Origin: Diphasiastrum complanatum
Lineage: Eukaryota > Streptophyta > Lycopodiopsida > Lycopodiales > Lycopodiaceae
Length of the DNA stretch: 64,000 nucleotides
NCBI GenBank assembly: GCA_029204225.1
Contig: CM055111.1
Span: forward strand, 24,737,874-24,801,873
Direction of reading: 5' to 3'
This document shows, piece after piece, positions 20,643 to 30,755 of the stretch; positions within the stretch are counted from its first letter, which is position 1; each line of letters starts with the position of its first letter. Below the pieces are notes generated by a model, which had not been told where the DNA came from, made no database searches, and worked only from the letters and a program-made list of their open reading frames with translations. Both the position numbers and the translations under genes were made by a program.

Positions 20643-22856
20643 ATGGAGGACCATCTTGAAGAGTTACGAGCACTGACGGACGGAGAAGAGCTGACTCGAG
20701 AATACAGCTCTCGCATGCATCGAGATGGCACCAGGTCCAAGTCGAGAAAGAAAGAGCGTATGCACTCCACAGTGGCGCCCCTCCATGAAGAGATGGGTGG
20801 CTCTTCTGAACCTACACCAAGAGATGAACCCTTGCCAGAGGCACAACAAGACCTCTTTGAAGTGAAGATGCGGCAATACTTATCAAGCGCAATGACGGCT
20901 ATGCTTAGCGAGGTGAAGAAGGATAGAGAAACCGAAAGGAAAGAATGGCAAACATCCTTGCGAGCCATGAATCTTACCCAAATTAACCTTGCTAGAGAAA
21001 TGAGAGACGGGCTAACACAGCTCGAAGCCAGGTTTGAAGAGTTGGAAGCAACTAGGGAGAATGCAGTGGCGCCTCCTCCACAGATACCAAGAGAACCACG
21101 AGCGCGAACCACGGAGGGCCCAAGAAAGACTGCCAAAGTGAAAGCACCACCTACTTTCAAAGGAGAGCGTGACATTCGAGTTGTGGAAGATTGGTTGTTT
21201 CACATGGACCATTACTTCCGTCTAATGAACACTCCTGAGGAAGAAAGAACTGACTTGGCATTAGCATATTTTGAGGGCTACACTACAAATTGGTACCGGA
21301 TGGCAGGAATGCATTTTCAAACATGGGACGCATTCAAAGCCGCGTTACGAGAGGAGTTCATACCGAAGGATTCACACATGAGATTGAGGACAGAATTATC
21401 GGGGCTCAAACAGAAAGGGTCATTGCGAGAGTACCTCAATAGATTCAGACAGAGTGTATGGGTTATTGAAGATATGTCCGAGGCGGACAAAACTCATTAC
21501 CTATTGTCTGGAATGCAATCCTGGACCCGACGTGCGATAGACAGCTACATGCCCCATGATTTCAATTCAACTATTCGAGCGGCTGAAATGGTTTGTGATT
21601 ATGAGAGCACATTGGCACCAGCTGCTCCCGCAACCTCAACAAGAGTATTTAGTGGATCCAGACCGAGTCCGAGCTTCTTTTCAAGGGGGGACTCAGCTCC
21701 AAATGGCAACCAAGCCTCGAGTAGCGTGAATAAATTCCCAACAAAAACAGGGTTTGGCAACCAAGGCAACAATGGAGGGAACATGTTCCAGAGAAGAAAC
21801 AATGTTGGACCTTCAACTAGTCACAGCAACAGCTCACCAACAGTGGGCAGTTCCATGCGTTGCTTCAACTGTCATCAGCAAGGTCACTCTTGGAGATCAT
21901 GCCCCAAACCACTGAATAAGCAAATCATGGCTGCCATTGAAGGATTTGATAGGATGGAGAGAGAGGCATTTGATCAAGAAGATGGTGAACAAGATGATGA
22001 AGAGGACCCAGAAACGGATTTGACAGAGTCTGACCTGAATGCCTTGCAACAGATAGGGGCACTTGCGGCTTATCGTGAACATCTTATGGCGACTCCTGCG
22101 AGAGGATCCAAGTTATTGTACCTGAAAGGCTGTATTCAAGGCAAGATCATTTACTTCATGGTAGACCTGGGGGCGTCACATAACTACTTGTCAGAAAAAC
22201 TGACAGGAGAATTGGACATCCAATGTGAAGAAAATGTGACTCCTATTTGTGTGGAGACCGCAAAAGGTACAATGACCACTTGTAGATTGGCAACCAACTT
22301 ACCAATCTCTCTGGGAGCCTGGAAGAATCGACTAACGTTCACAATCTTGAAGATGGATGCCTTCGACGCTATTTTGGGATTAAGCTGGTTTAACGAACAT
22401 GTGGTGGCCTTCTTGGCAAAAGGGGTTAACCTTGTGTTATTATATAATGGCAGGAGATCTTGTGTCGTCAGAGCTGTGCCAGGGGACCAACTAGAAAAGA
22501 ACGACACAAATGAACCTGAGCCAACCATTCCTCCCAATCTCATTCACCTATTTAACGAAGGACAACCAACAGTGACAGACCAGCTGACACGGGAACAAAT
22601 GGAGCCAAAATTGCCTATAGTCTCTACATCAAAGGTGAATTCAAGTGCCGATGCAGAGCTCAAGGAGCTCACCTTGTGTGACCAAGTGAAAACTCACCTT
22701 TTTAATGAAAGACATCCAACAGTGACAAACCAGCTGACGCGAGGTCAAATGGAGCCAACATTGCCTGCAGTTTCTACGTCAAAGGTGAATCTAAGTGCCG
22801 ATGCAGAGCTCAAGGAGCTCAATCTGGACGACCAAACGAAATATCTAGAGTCCTAG
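20643..22856 (+). CDS. Gag-protease polyprotein of element C (737 codons)
   Basis: An uninterrupted ORF starting MEDHLEELRALTDGEELTRE. Residues about 75-140 look coiled-coil. The capsid (retrotransposon gag) region is at about 165-330: KAPPTFKGERDIRVVEDWLF, AYFEGYTTNWYRMAG, LREEFIPKDS. A CCHC knuckle CFNCHQQGHSWRSCP lies near residue 408. After an acidic linker comes a retropepsin-like domain at about 485-600: YFMVDLGASHNYLSE and FDAILGLSWFNEH. The catalytic motif reads Asp-Leu-Gly where Asp-Ser/Thr-Gly is usual, so activity is doubtful. The C-terminal 110 residues are two copies of a unit with LTREQMEPKLP and STSKVNSSADAELKEL. There is no RT or integrase, so the element must borrow them. The open frame suggests recent movement or selection. 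Confidence 0.85.
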   Translation: MEDHLEELRALTDGEELTREYSSRMHRDGTRSKSRKKERMHSTVAPLHEEMGGSSEPTPRDEPLPEAQQDLFEVKMRQYLSSAMTAMLSEVKKDRETERKEWQTSLRAMNLTQINLAREMRDGLTQLEARFEELEATRENAVAPPPQIPREPRARTTEGPRKTAKVKAPPTFKGERDIRVVEDWLFHMDHYFRLMNTPEEERTDLALAYFEGYTTNWYRMAGMHFQTWDAFKAALREEFIPKDSHMRLRTELSGLKQKGSLREYLNRFRQSVWVIEDMSEADKTHYLLSGMQSWTRRAIDSYMPHDFNSTIRAAEMVCDYESTLAPAAPATSTRVFSGSRPSPSFFSRGDSAPNGNQASSSVNKFPTKTGFGNQGNNGGNMFQRRNNVGPSTSHSNSSPTVGSSMRCFNCHQQGHSWRSCPKPLNKQIMAAIEGFDRMEREAFDQEDGEQDDEEDPETDLTESDLNALQQIGALAAYREHLMATPARGSKLLYLKGCIQGKIIYFMVDLGASHNYLSEKLTGELDIQCEENVTPICVETAKGTMTTCRLATNLPISLGAWKNRLTFTILKMDAFDAILGLSWFNEHVVAFLAKGVNLVLLYNGRRSCVVRAVPGDQLEKNDTNEPEPTIPPNLIHLFNEGQPTVTDQLTREQMEPKLPIVSTSKVNSSADAELKELTLCDQVKTHLFNERHPTVTNQLTRGQMEPTLPAVSTSKVNLSADAELKELNLDDQTKYLES

Positions 22857-23223
22857 GGGACTCATCCAGATGTGCGACGACAACGACATATCTGAGGCTT
22901 AAGGGAGCCGTGAGTACCTTTTTCTTTCATGCTAATAAAGTAAGCCGCATTTCTCATTGAGGAGTGAGCTTCAGTTTGATGTCTAAGTGCAGCAGCTTCA
23001 CACAGGTTTTACGTAAGTGAACTAGATCCACACTTTTCCTGTGCTGGGTGTAAAACACAATATCATTACTCTGCTTTACAGTTGGTTTCCTTTGGCCGGT
23101 GAATCAAGCCCGTGCCCTTGTATATGTGACTAAAGTCTGGCCGTTGAATTAAGCCCGTGCCATGAGTCTTAGGTTCTAGTTTGGCCCTGATGAGGACATC
23201 AGCTTTCTCAAACGAGGGGAGGA
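22857..23223 (+). other. Element C 3' untranslated region and polypurine tract
   Basis: About 370 bases with no ORF of note, ending in CGAGGGGAGGA against the 3' LTR. Confidence 0.7.
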
Positions 23224-24143
23224 TGTTGTAAAGCTGACTTGGGTGCACCCAGCGTGCCCTGTAAGACTCAAAGGGGTGACACTCCCTAAGGTCCCAGAGC
23301 AAGTTAGAATGTCAAGGACTGAGCCTCCGACCTGTGGTGAGCCAGTCAAGTAGTCACAAAGTCATGAGCTAGCTCTGGAGCTCGAGTCATGGCCTAGTCA
23401 GGAAAGCAGGTTGATTCGGCCGCCGGGACGGCTCCCGGGACCCATGTCCGGGAGCCAGACTGATTCTGCCAGGCTTGCCAGGCTTAATCAGCAAAATAAA
23501 AACTAAGTCCTAAAAAGCGTGCTTTACCAGAAAGCACTATGTTTCAAACCAGAGGGGGTGCGCCGAATCACAGCAGAACTATAGGGGGAGTCCGGCAGAC
23601 AGAAACTTGGGCAGCTCAACCAGCGCCAGGAATCCAGTCGCCAGGTCTCAGCTCCCTCTACCAGCACGAGCCAGGCACAATGCCCTGCACGTGTTGGTGG
23701 CCCCGAGACCGGTCAGTCTATGTATGAATGTAACCTCTTCCAAATCTAATAAAGTTGATCCTTGGGGATGATTACCATTTCGGTTTCGCCTCCGGGACTG
23801 GTCCAAGTGGAAGGACCCTTACTACAACCTTTTTGCGTCGCTGGCGCCTAAGGGTCCCTGTCATCGACATGGGGCTTGCCGCTATGCCAATTGGTCAGTT
23901 TGGCGACCACTATGCCTTGGGTTTCATGTGTGGCTTGTCTTTGCCTTTGGTTACCTTTTGGGGACGGATTCTGAGTTGGCTTTCGGGTTGGTTGGGATTC
24001 CAGTTTTCTTAAGTCTGAATGGTTAAGCTTGTTACGATTCTGAGTTGGCTTTTACGTAAGTGCATGATGGATGAATGTTAGACTTAAGCGCGTGTTGGGG
24101 AAACCGCTCAAGTCCCAGCGCCCTTTGAGGCGCCGGCGCAACA
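23224..24143 (+). repeat. Element C 3' LTR
   Basis: 920 bp, TGTTGTAAAG...GCGCAACA, followed by the target duplication GAATC. It shows the uninterrupted CTATG site used by element B. Confidence 0.95.
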
Positions 24144-24336
24144 GAATCCTCTCCCCGAATCAAATGGAGGATTCAAAAAAAAGAGGGAGAAGGATTTGGA
24201 ACTTGGGCGCCGGAAATAATTTGCCCAATTTTTTTTTTTTTTCTGGCCGCCAAATTTAGCGGAAGTACTTAAGCTAACTATCTGCTAAAGCCACCCAATC
24301 AGAAAATCAGATCTGAAATTCAGCAATCAGGAAAGT

Positions 24337-24348
24337 GCTCTGATACCA
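24337..24348 (-). other. Primer-binding site of gypsy A
   Basis: The plus strand reads GCTCTGATACCA, which is TGGTATCAGAGC on the minus strand. It lies about five bases from the LTR end GATCA, and next to the leader that continues at 13859 once element C is removed. Confidence 0.8.
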
Positions 24349-24352
24349 AGTT

Positions 24353-24880
24353 ATGATCAAAATCTCAGGTGTTGAATCAATGAAGCATAAAAGACAGCAA
24401 TAGACTAAAGCCCTACAAGCAATAGACAAGACAATAGGTTCTCCCACGAAGAGCCCAAGCAATACCAATCAATAATCTGAAAAATGAGTGTAGAAATGCC
24501 CCTATAAATACCCTACCAATGAACCCTAAAATAGGAATTCAAAAGTAAAGGGAGGCAAAATGTGGAGGGAAAATAGTGCGCCCTCCTACGGGCCCCCACT
24601 CCACATATAACCATATAATAAGGGCCCAAGGCCAGTCAATGTCATAAAAAAGGACCCAATGCGGGTCATAAGCATATAAAAAGGCTCTGGGGCCTGTACA
24701 TGACTAATATAAAATGCGTAACCAGAAATATACAAAATCAACAGTAAATGTAAAGAGGCCTGCGGAATATATGCAGAGTAGCCCAGTAGGCCCGTACCCT
24801 GTAGTCCGTAACTTAGAGTCTTTAAAGGAGAGATAAAATTTGTATAGATTAGCGTGAAGGAAAGTGAATTTACTTCACCC
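24353..24880 (-). repeat. Gypsy A 5' LTR (outer end approximate)
   Basis: On the minus strand it ends TTTTGATCA before the primer site. It shares blocks with the LTR of gypsy D (33405-33813): a GTTAYGGACT start region, GGCCTTGGGCCC, and GGAGGGCGCACTATTWTCCC. This supports A and D being one family. The outer boundary could not be fixed because no target duplication or second LTR is present. Confidence 0.65.
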
Positions 24881-25911
24881 ATATCATCAAGAGTTATGGT
24901 CACTCTACAAGTAACTCTTCTAATAAAATAAATCAGCTATTTGTATCATACTAGCTCCGTTGGCTTTATACACATAGGTCGCACACCAAAAGCAAGTAAG
25001 GTCTAGTATTTTTCGGGTAACAAAAGTCATCAAACAATCCTCCTGTGAAAATTTGTTTTATACCACAAAATCACGTACATCAGTCAGAGTTATGTATAGT
25101 TTTAACTACATGAAGTATTTTTCATACTAGAATTGAGACGACTAGATTTTGGAAAATCCTATAGCTTTTGTCTAATTTCTCATTCAAATACAAGAGGTCT
25201 ATTTGATCTTTTTTTCATACCGATTACCTCCTCAAAACCACTACTTTTGGATCACTGATACCAATGCATAACTAGGAAAGTATTGTGTGATATAAGAAAG
25301 ACCTCAACTGTGCATTAGTTTTTCAATATTGATCATTAGTCTATTAGCTTTAACCTTGAGAAACATTGTAGTTTGGTCATAGTCTTTTCTCTCATGTAAG
25401 AAGCAATCATATGACTGAGTAAAACAATTTGCCAGTCCTCTTTTGTCTAGGAAATTTTAGTACAGTTTAGAGATGCTACTAATGCTCATCTAACCACTGC
25501 AAATTTCTCGAGAGATCATTCATATAGTGAAATGTAGTTTGAGCATTAACAAATCAAAGTTAAAAAAGCCCTTAAGAGTGACCAAATTGAATCAAGAAAT
25601 CCTTCCTAATCATGGCTTCCAATCAATTTTAATCAAATTATACCTTGCCTGTAGCTCAATAAAAGAAATGTCATATGATGCTCAAGATCCAATTGCTAGG
25701 CAAAAGACATTTGTTTTAGTAATGATATCCAAAACCCTTGTATTCATTACAAATTTTTGAATACTCTATTCTTCTTGTTGAAGGAGTTCACACTATATCA
25801 AATCGCATGATCTATTATCATTTTCCATATTTATCTAAATGTCAGCAATTTGACCGATCATCTCTATCGAGGTAATTAACATTACAATTCCCAAAATTGC
25901 AAAGTCACTAT
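24881..25911. other. AT-rich intron stretch without a gene
   Basis: No coding match on either strand. CATTGGTATCAGTG (minus strand, near 25257-25270) is primer-site-like, but no element could be built around it. Confidence 0.5.
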
Positions 25912-26354
25912 TGTGAGGACCCCGACCATAATCCCGTCGAGAACGGTAAGCTCAGGGTCACATGACCAGGGTTATGGCCCCATGACCAATCTCACCACCC
26001 ACCAATCGTGTGAGGTGTGTCACACTCGTGACAGTGTGTAGTGGTGCACACTGCAAGTTTGGGTAGCAGTGCGTAATTGTTGAGTCGCGGCCTGCTGGCA
26101 GAGCTCGCTTGTCGTTATACGGGCTAGGGCTAGGGTAAGTCAGCAATTAACCGGAGTGGGCAGTTGTTCCGCTACCTACCACGACGGTGCATGGGGGTGG
26201 TAACTAGTAGGCTCTAGTGGGTGCTATTTAGTAGTTTGGGCACTTATGATCCTGGGGGCCTGGCCAGCCATGTGTGGATGCCACTTGCCTTGGAATTGGA
26301 ATGGTAGGTAGGAGCTATAAGAGTTCCTAAGGATGGGTGGAGATTCAGTCAACA
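25912..26354. repeat. Probable solo LTR
   Basis: A GC-richer block in AT-rich surroundings, starting TGTGAGGACCCCGACC and ending ATTCAGTCAACA. It is flanked by CTAT on both sides (25908-25911 and 26355-26358), or by ACTAT if the end is shifted one base. Length about 443. No internal coding. 26355-26671 shows nothing recognisable. Confidence 0.5.
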
Positions 26355-26671
26355 CTATGACTGTCGGTGTTTTGACGAGCTTAAGCTTAGGGAGTGTAAT
26401 AGCTATGATCCAAAACATATTCCATAATGTATACAAGACTTCAAGTAAAATGAAAATAATAGACTTGTTTTTTATAGGCATGGAGAAATACAGGGAAAAT
26501 ACATCAAATATACTTAGTATAAACCATAGTTGTAGCAGGCAATCTGGAATGTATTCTAGAACTTGTTTTGAGATGTGTTTCAAATCATGATTTGGGATTT
26601 TGTACTAGATGGTCTCGGAACACTTTTTCCTTTTTTCTGTTTTTTCAAAAAATGGGTTTTAGATTGAAGCT

Positions 26672-27313
26672 TTGAGTATAGAGTGCAAAAGGTTAGTACA
26701 CCAAAGTGTGGGAAGGCCATAAAGAACAGATTGGTTGAAACATGGGAGATGTATGGAGCAACAATATGGGCGATAGGTTTTAGGAAATCCATACTTAGGG
26801 AGTCAACATCAATGGCTTTATGGGTTTGACTATTTTTTATGGCGTTTTCAATTATGGGAGGAGTGAAAAGGGTGAATTTTGATGGTCGTGGTGAGAGAGA
26901 GATGGGAGGAGAGTCAACTGTATAGAGTTTTGCAGCATAGTCAATCCAGGATTTGATGGCAATAGGAGCTGGCTTACATGAGATTTTAGAAAACATCTTC
27001 CAGAAGAAGGTGGAAGAGGAGTCGTCCAAGAAATCTATGAGTTTCTGTGCCAGAGACTGAAAGTAAGCGGTCTTTTTTCGCAAAGTCATTCTATGATATT
27101 CCTTTTGTTTAAGTGCAAAGGTGTCGGGAGAACGGTATTGAGTGTGAACAACTTGCTTGTGTAGGGCGAGGCATTCATCATCATACCATCTATTATAAGT
27201 GCGTTTATGAGATGAGAAAGTTTTTGGTGGATATGCAGTATTGGCTGAGTGAAGAAGCGACTGAGATAAAAAGGCTGCTTGTTGGGTCTATTGAGGATGA
27301 GAAGGGGAAGTCC

Positions 27314-27314
<1 letters not shown>
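26672..27314 (-). mobile_element. LINE fragment (copy L4), truncated at both ends
   Basis: The minus strand runs from the end of the endonuclease (ACTTCCCCTTCTCATC...) through the EN-RT linker (SLAQKLIDFLDDSSSTFFWK, PAPIAIKSWIDYAAKLYTVD) to the first RT block (CTLYSK...). It matches copy L3 at about 5150-5530 but keeps the linker that L3 has lost. Its 5' end is set in (TC)n. Confidence 0.75.

Positions 27315-27402
<88 letters not shown>
27315..27402. repeat. (GA)n microsatellite between LINE L5 3' end and LINE fragment L4
   Basis: About 88 bases of GA, which read (TC)n on the LINE strand. The AATAAAGCTTT 3' end of LINE L5 directly abuts it. Confidence 0.95.
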
Positions 27403-27407
<5 letters not shown>

Positions 27408-27593
27408 TTTATTAATGTCTTTTCCATGCCAAAAGGCATATAAGACTAGTAAATGTACATGTCAAGTATGTGGTAACAATGGGAGCGTATGAAACGTCTC
27501 CAAAACGGTAACATAAATAACAAATCTAAAGCTATGAACCGAAATAGATGTGATGATATATGAAACATGTGGGAGCATGTATACTGCTAAAAG

Positions 27594-28598
27594 TCATGAG
27601 TGGGGTATGACACTATCATCCAATCCTGTCCTGCTGATGCTGTAAAAGGATGTAATACGGGCCGCATGGAGGGCCACTGGTGGTCGCTGACGTCGTCTAG
27701 GAGGGTGAAGAGGTCTCCTCGTGGTAAGTCGAGTAGCTCGTGCTGCAACATGGGTATGTGTGGGGCACTGTCTCCGATCTCTATGGGCAGGTAAGTCATC
27801 ATCACCATCATCATCATCATCATCAAATACTAGGTCTCGTCCTCTCCTCCTGGAGAAGAAAGAAGTGATCTGAGGCTGAGAAACATGACTCTGCTGGGCT
27901 GTCTGACACAGCCCCTGTCGTAGTATAAACATCTCCCGTATCATGAGTGTAGCGCATCTGGAGTCCTCATAGGCTAGGAGGGATCGTAGGGTGATGGGTG
28001 TGTCACGGAACAAACAATGGTATCTCCCTCTGATCTCGTAATATACTGGGCACCTAAAGATAAAGTGCTCCTCTGACTCCACCTCATCCAAGGAGCATAA
28101 CTGACAAATCCGCTCCGCTCTCGGGATACCCTGGAATCTCCCAGTCTCAATAGCGAACTGATGTGATGATACGCGAAGCTGGCCCAATGTAAATCTGAAG
28201 CAGTGTGATAACCCTGAGTCCAAATAGTGTGGCAAAACTGGGAACCCTGCTATGTCAAGCTCAATAAAGTGAGTCCAGTAATAGTCGGGTTTAACCCCAC
28301 GCTGTCGCCTCCAAGTATGATCGAGGTATGCCCGATATAAGATGCGCCTGATATACTGACGAGTACCTGAGGGGAGCTCTGTAATGTGGATACCAAATGA
28401 CTCAAGGAGGAAGTGGGATGCCTGGGAGAACCACGACAGTCGATAGCCCTGGTCATGAAGTGAGTGTGAGGAAACAAGTGTTATCTGTGTATATCTCATA
28501 TCTGCATCGGGCAGAGCCTGGATTCTCCAACTGCCTCTGTAATCCCTCTCTGGTTGGGGATACAAGTACCACATCATCCGCATAGAGGAGAATAGCAA
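27594..28598 (-). pseudogene. LINE ORF2 thumb and C-terminal domain (copy L5)
   Basis: An open frame of 334 codons that overlaps the RT frame. Residues about 60-130 (SFGIHITELPSGTRQYIRRI, RAYLDHTWRRQRG) match the post-RT region of L3 and L7. A CCHC knuckle follows: CQLC...EHFIFRC with C-x2-C-x9-H-x4-C spacing, then PVYYEIRGRYHCLFRDTP. After it come QPQITSFFSRRRGRD, an eleven-residue Asp/Gly run, an Arg/His-rich part and a second motif HAARITSFYSISR. QPQITSFF fits the PIP-box consensus and is conserved in copy L2. Truncated at the front, so counted as part of a broken ORF2. Confidence 0.8.
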
Positions 28599-29298
28599 TC
28601 AGAATGGTGCCAAGTCTACATCCAGCCCCGCCACACTGTGAGATGACTCGCTCTAACTCATCAATGTATAGTCCAACGAGAACCGGTGAAAGAGAACATC
28701 CCTGTTTCACCCCAATGGTGCTCCAAATGTGATCAGATAGGCCACTGTCATGTCGGAAACATCCCAAGACCTTCTCATAAAGAGCCATCACTGCTAGAAC
28801 AATATCTGTGGAGAAACCAAGGTCACGAAGTCTCTGAAAGAGTAGGGAGCGTGGTACAGAATCAAAGGCTTTCTTGAAGTCCACAAAACAACAGTAAACC
28901 CTCTCTTTCCTGTACTTAGCTTCCTCAATCAAAGCTCGGAGTGTGAAGATATGGTTAGTGGTAGAATAATGAGATCTAAAACCTGCCTGCCCCAATGCAT
29001 GTAATCTCCGGTTTTTCGCCTCTGAACTCACTGCAGACTGGAGTATGGTGCCATAGAGCTTCGTGAGAACATGCCCAATCATGATAGTGCGGTAATTACC
29101 AGGAATCATGGGATCACCATTTTTATGAATAGGATGGATGATGTTGGTGCACCAGAATGAAGGGAAACCAGAAACAACGACGGAATTGAGGAGAGTGGCT
29201 AGTGTGGGAGCAAGGAGGTCGGAAAGGAGTTCAGATTCGAGGTCTTCAATATCTCTTGCCTTATGGGACTTCATTCTCTTGATGGCCGCGAGTACCAT
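28453..29298 (-). pseudogene. LINE ORF2 reverse transcriptase (copy L5)
   Basis: The frame reads IHPIHKNGDPMIPGNYRTIM, GQAGFRSHYSTTNHIFTL, VYCCFVDFKKAFDSVPRSLL, IGVKQGCSLSPVLVGLYIDE and the catalytic ILLYADDVVLVSPTREGLQR. These are RT blocks 0-5 in normal order. After block 5 the frame runs into NPGSARC, where sequence is missing and the next segment overlaps in another frame. Confidence 0.85.
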
Positions 29299-29367
29299 GT
29301 CAGAGGTGAAGAAGGCGAACTCAGAAGGGCGTGGAGAGATAGAGGTGGGTGTGTCTGTGGGTATGGT

Positions 29368-30750
29368 CTATAGGCTGGTAGCGTAGTCGGTCCATATGCG
29401 GAGGTCATCCAGGAGAGGTGGTGGAGCATGGGGGATAAATTCACGCCAAAAGGCACCTGAAGAGGAACTAAAGAGAAGGTCAACAAGACGTTTTCCTTCA
29501 GAGTCGTCATAGGCGCGCTTTTTCCGGCGGAGTGTGCGACGACAAGAGCATCTGGCGGAGCGGAGGAGGTGAGGATCATGAGTACGAGCATGGTTGACAA
29601 GGTGATGGAGAGAGCGACATTCGGCATCATACCACGGGGGGTGCAAAGGCCGTAATGATGAGGAACGAGTGTGTCTGCCTTTATAGGGCTTAGATGGAAA
29701 AACTAGGGAAGCAGCGGTATGAAGAGAGGTGCTAAGGAAGGCAGCTTGAGTCTCGATGGTACTATCGTGTGGAAAGGAATGGAGTAGGGAGGCTAGAGAT
29801 TCCTGGTAAGCTGGCGTATAGAGAGAACTGAATGTATACCTGGGTGCACGTGTAAGCAAGGGATGTGAGGATGGCTGGGGAGGTGGGAGGCGGCCGATAG
29901 CGAAGGAGAGAAAGGAGTGATCAGAGAGAGTGGTGGGAGATATATGAAAGTCAGAGATGAGAGGTATGGAGGATGGTGATCCCATGAGGTAATCCACAAC
30001 ACTATGTCCACCACTGTGGGGGTGACAAGTATAAGTACCGGAGTTTGGCCAGCAAGTTAGGCCATTGTCAATGGCTAACTCATGAGCCTCTCCAAACTGC
30101 AATAAATGCTCACCGTAGGGGGTAATAGGTCCCAAGCTGTCCTCTGAAACCCTGGTAACTCCCATCTCATCATTGTCAAGGGCATGAACGCGGAGCTGGT
30201 CGGTGATGTCGTAAAACTCTGACTGCCGTGAGGAGGTTCGGGCATTAAAATCCCCAGTAAGGAGGATATGCCCTCGCTCTGCGAATCTGATGATGTCAGG
30301 CGATAAAACAAGGTAGGGTGAACCTGTGTACTCAGCAAAGGACGAAGTCTCTGGAGGAAAATAGCATGCCGCCACAAAGAGGTCCCTGTCCAATCCAATA
30401 TCCTGTCCAACAACACGAATCCATATATAACGTGCATACTCGTCGTGTTTGATGAACTCGATGCTCAGGTGAAGAGACTCCCTGTATAAGCATGCAACAC
30501 CTCCGGATCCACGACCACTAGCTGATCTAGTCTCAGGTCTGTATACGGAATCCCATCTATATCCTGGAAAAATTGGTAGTCCTCTCTCCTAACTCTCGTG
30601 AGTCCTGTAAAAAGCAATAGATCTCTGTCACTGATGAAGTCGATCAGGTTGCCAGCTATGGAAGATGAGTGGATACCATCAGAGTTCCATACTCCAATCC
30701 GGAAATGGTGTGGATGGGGCCCCAGGGCACTCCCAAACCCGGGGACCCCA
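29368..30750 (-). pseudogene. LINE ORF2 endonuclease (copy L5)
   Basis: The N-terminal third (30750-30394) lies in two frames: WNSDGIHSSSIAGNLIDFIS, then GRGSGGVACLYRESLHLSIE. The rest is one open frame (30393-29368): DLFVAACYFPPETSSF, HILLTGDFNARTS, CHPHSGGHSVVDYLMGSPSS, TTLSDHSFLSFAIG, then the linker PPWYDAECRSLHHLVNHART. The catalytic motifs GDFN and SDH are present. A stop before LTMMLV near 29365 separates it from RT. Confidence 0.85.
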
Positions 30751-30755
30751 AATCC

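Larger units (their letters stand above)
13865..24143 (+). mobile_element. Non-autonomous gypsy-like element C (gag-protease only), interrupted by element B
   Basis: Target duplication GAATC at 13860-13864 and 24144-24148. The LTRs are both 920 bp once the inserted element B is taken out: 13865-14555 plus 19581-19809, against 23224-24143. About seven base differences are visible by eye. The primer site is at 19812-19824 and the polypurine tract GAGGGGAGGA just before 23224. The interior is about 3.4 kb with one gag-protease ORF and no RT, RNase H or integrase. This is the layout known in plants as TR-GAG elements. Confidence 0.9.
9020..24880 (-). mobile_element. Ty3/gypsy element A (minus), interrupted by element C
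   Basis: Reading leftward: a 5' LTR (about 24880-24353), iMet primer site (24348-24337), leader (24336-24149, then 13859-13433 after the inserted element C), gag, protease, RT, RNase H and integrase. It is cut at about 9020 inside the chromodomain, so its 3' LTR is missing. The coding part is closely related to gypsy D (34-38 kb) but carries many frameshifts, so A is older or less constrained. Confidence 0.8.

Noticed and set aside
20588-21175. 195-codon minus-strand ORF
   Set aside because: Antisense shadow of the element C gag frame, which has clear capsid and knuckle motifs.
8942-24880. A gypsy A 3' LTR on the left side
   Set aside because: Bases 8500-9020 share no block with the LTR at 24353-24880, and the chromodomain is cut, so the 3' end is deleted.
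27113-27415. ORF with a long Arg-Glu run
   Set aside because: Read-through of the (GA)n tract antisense to LINEs.
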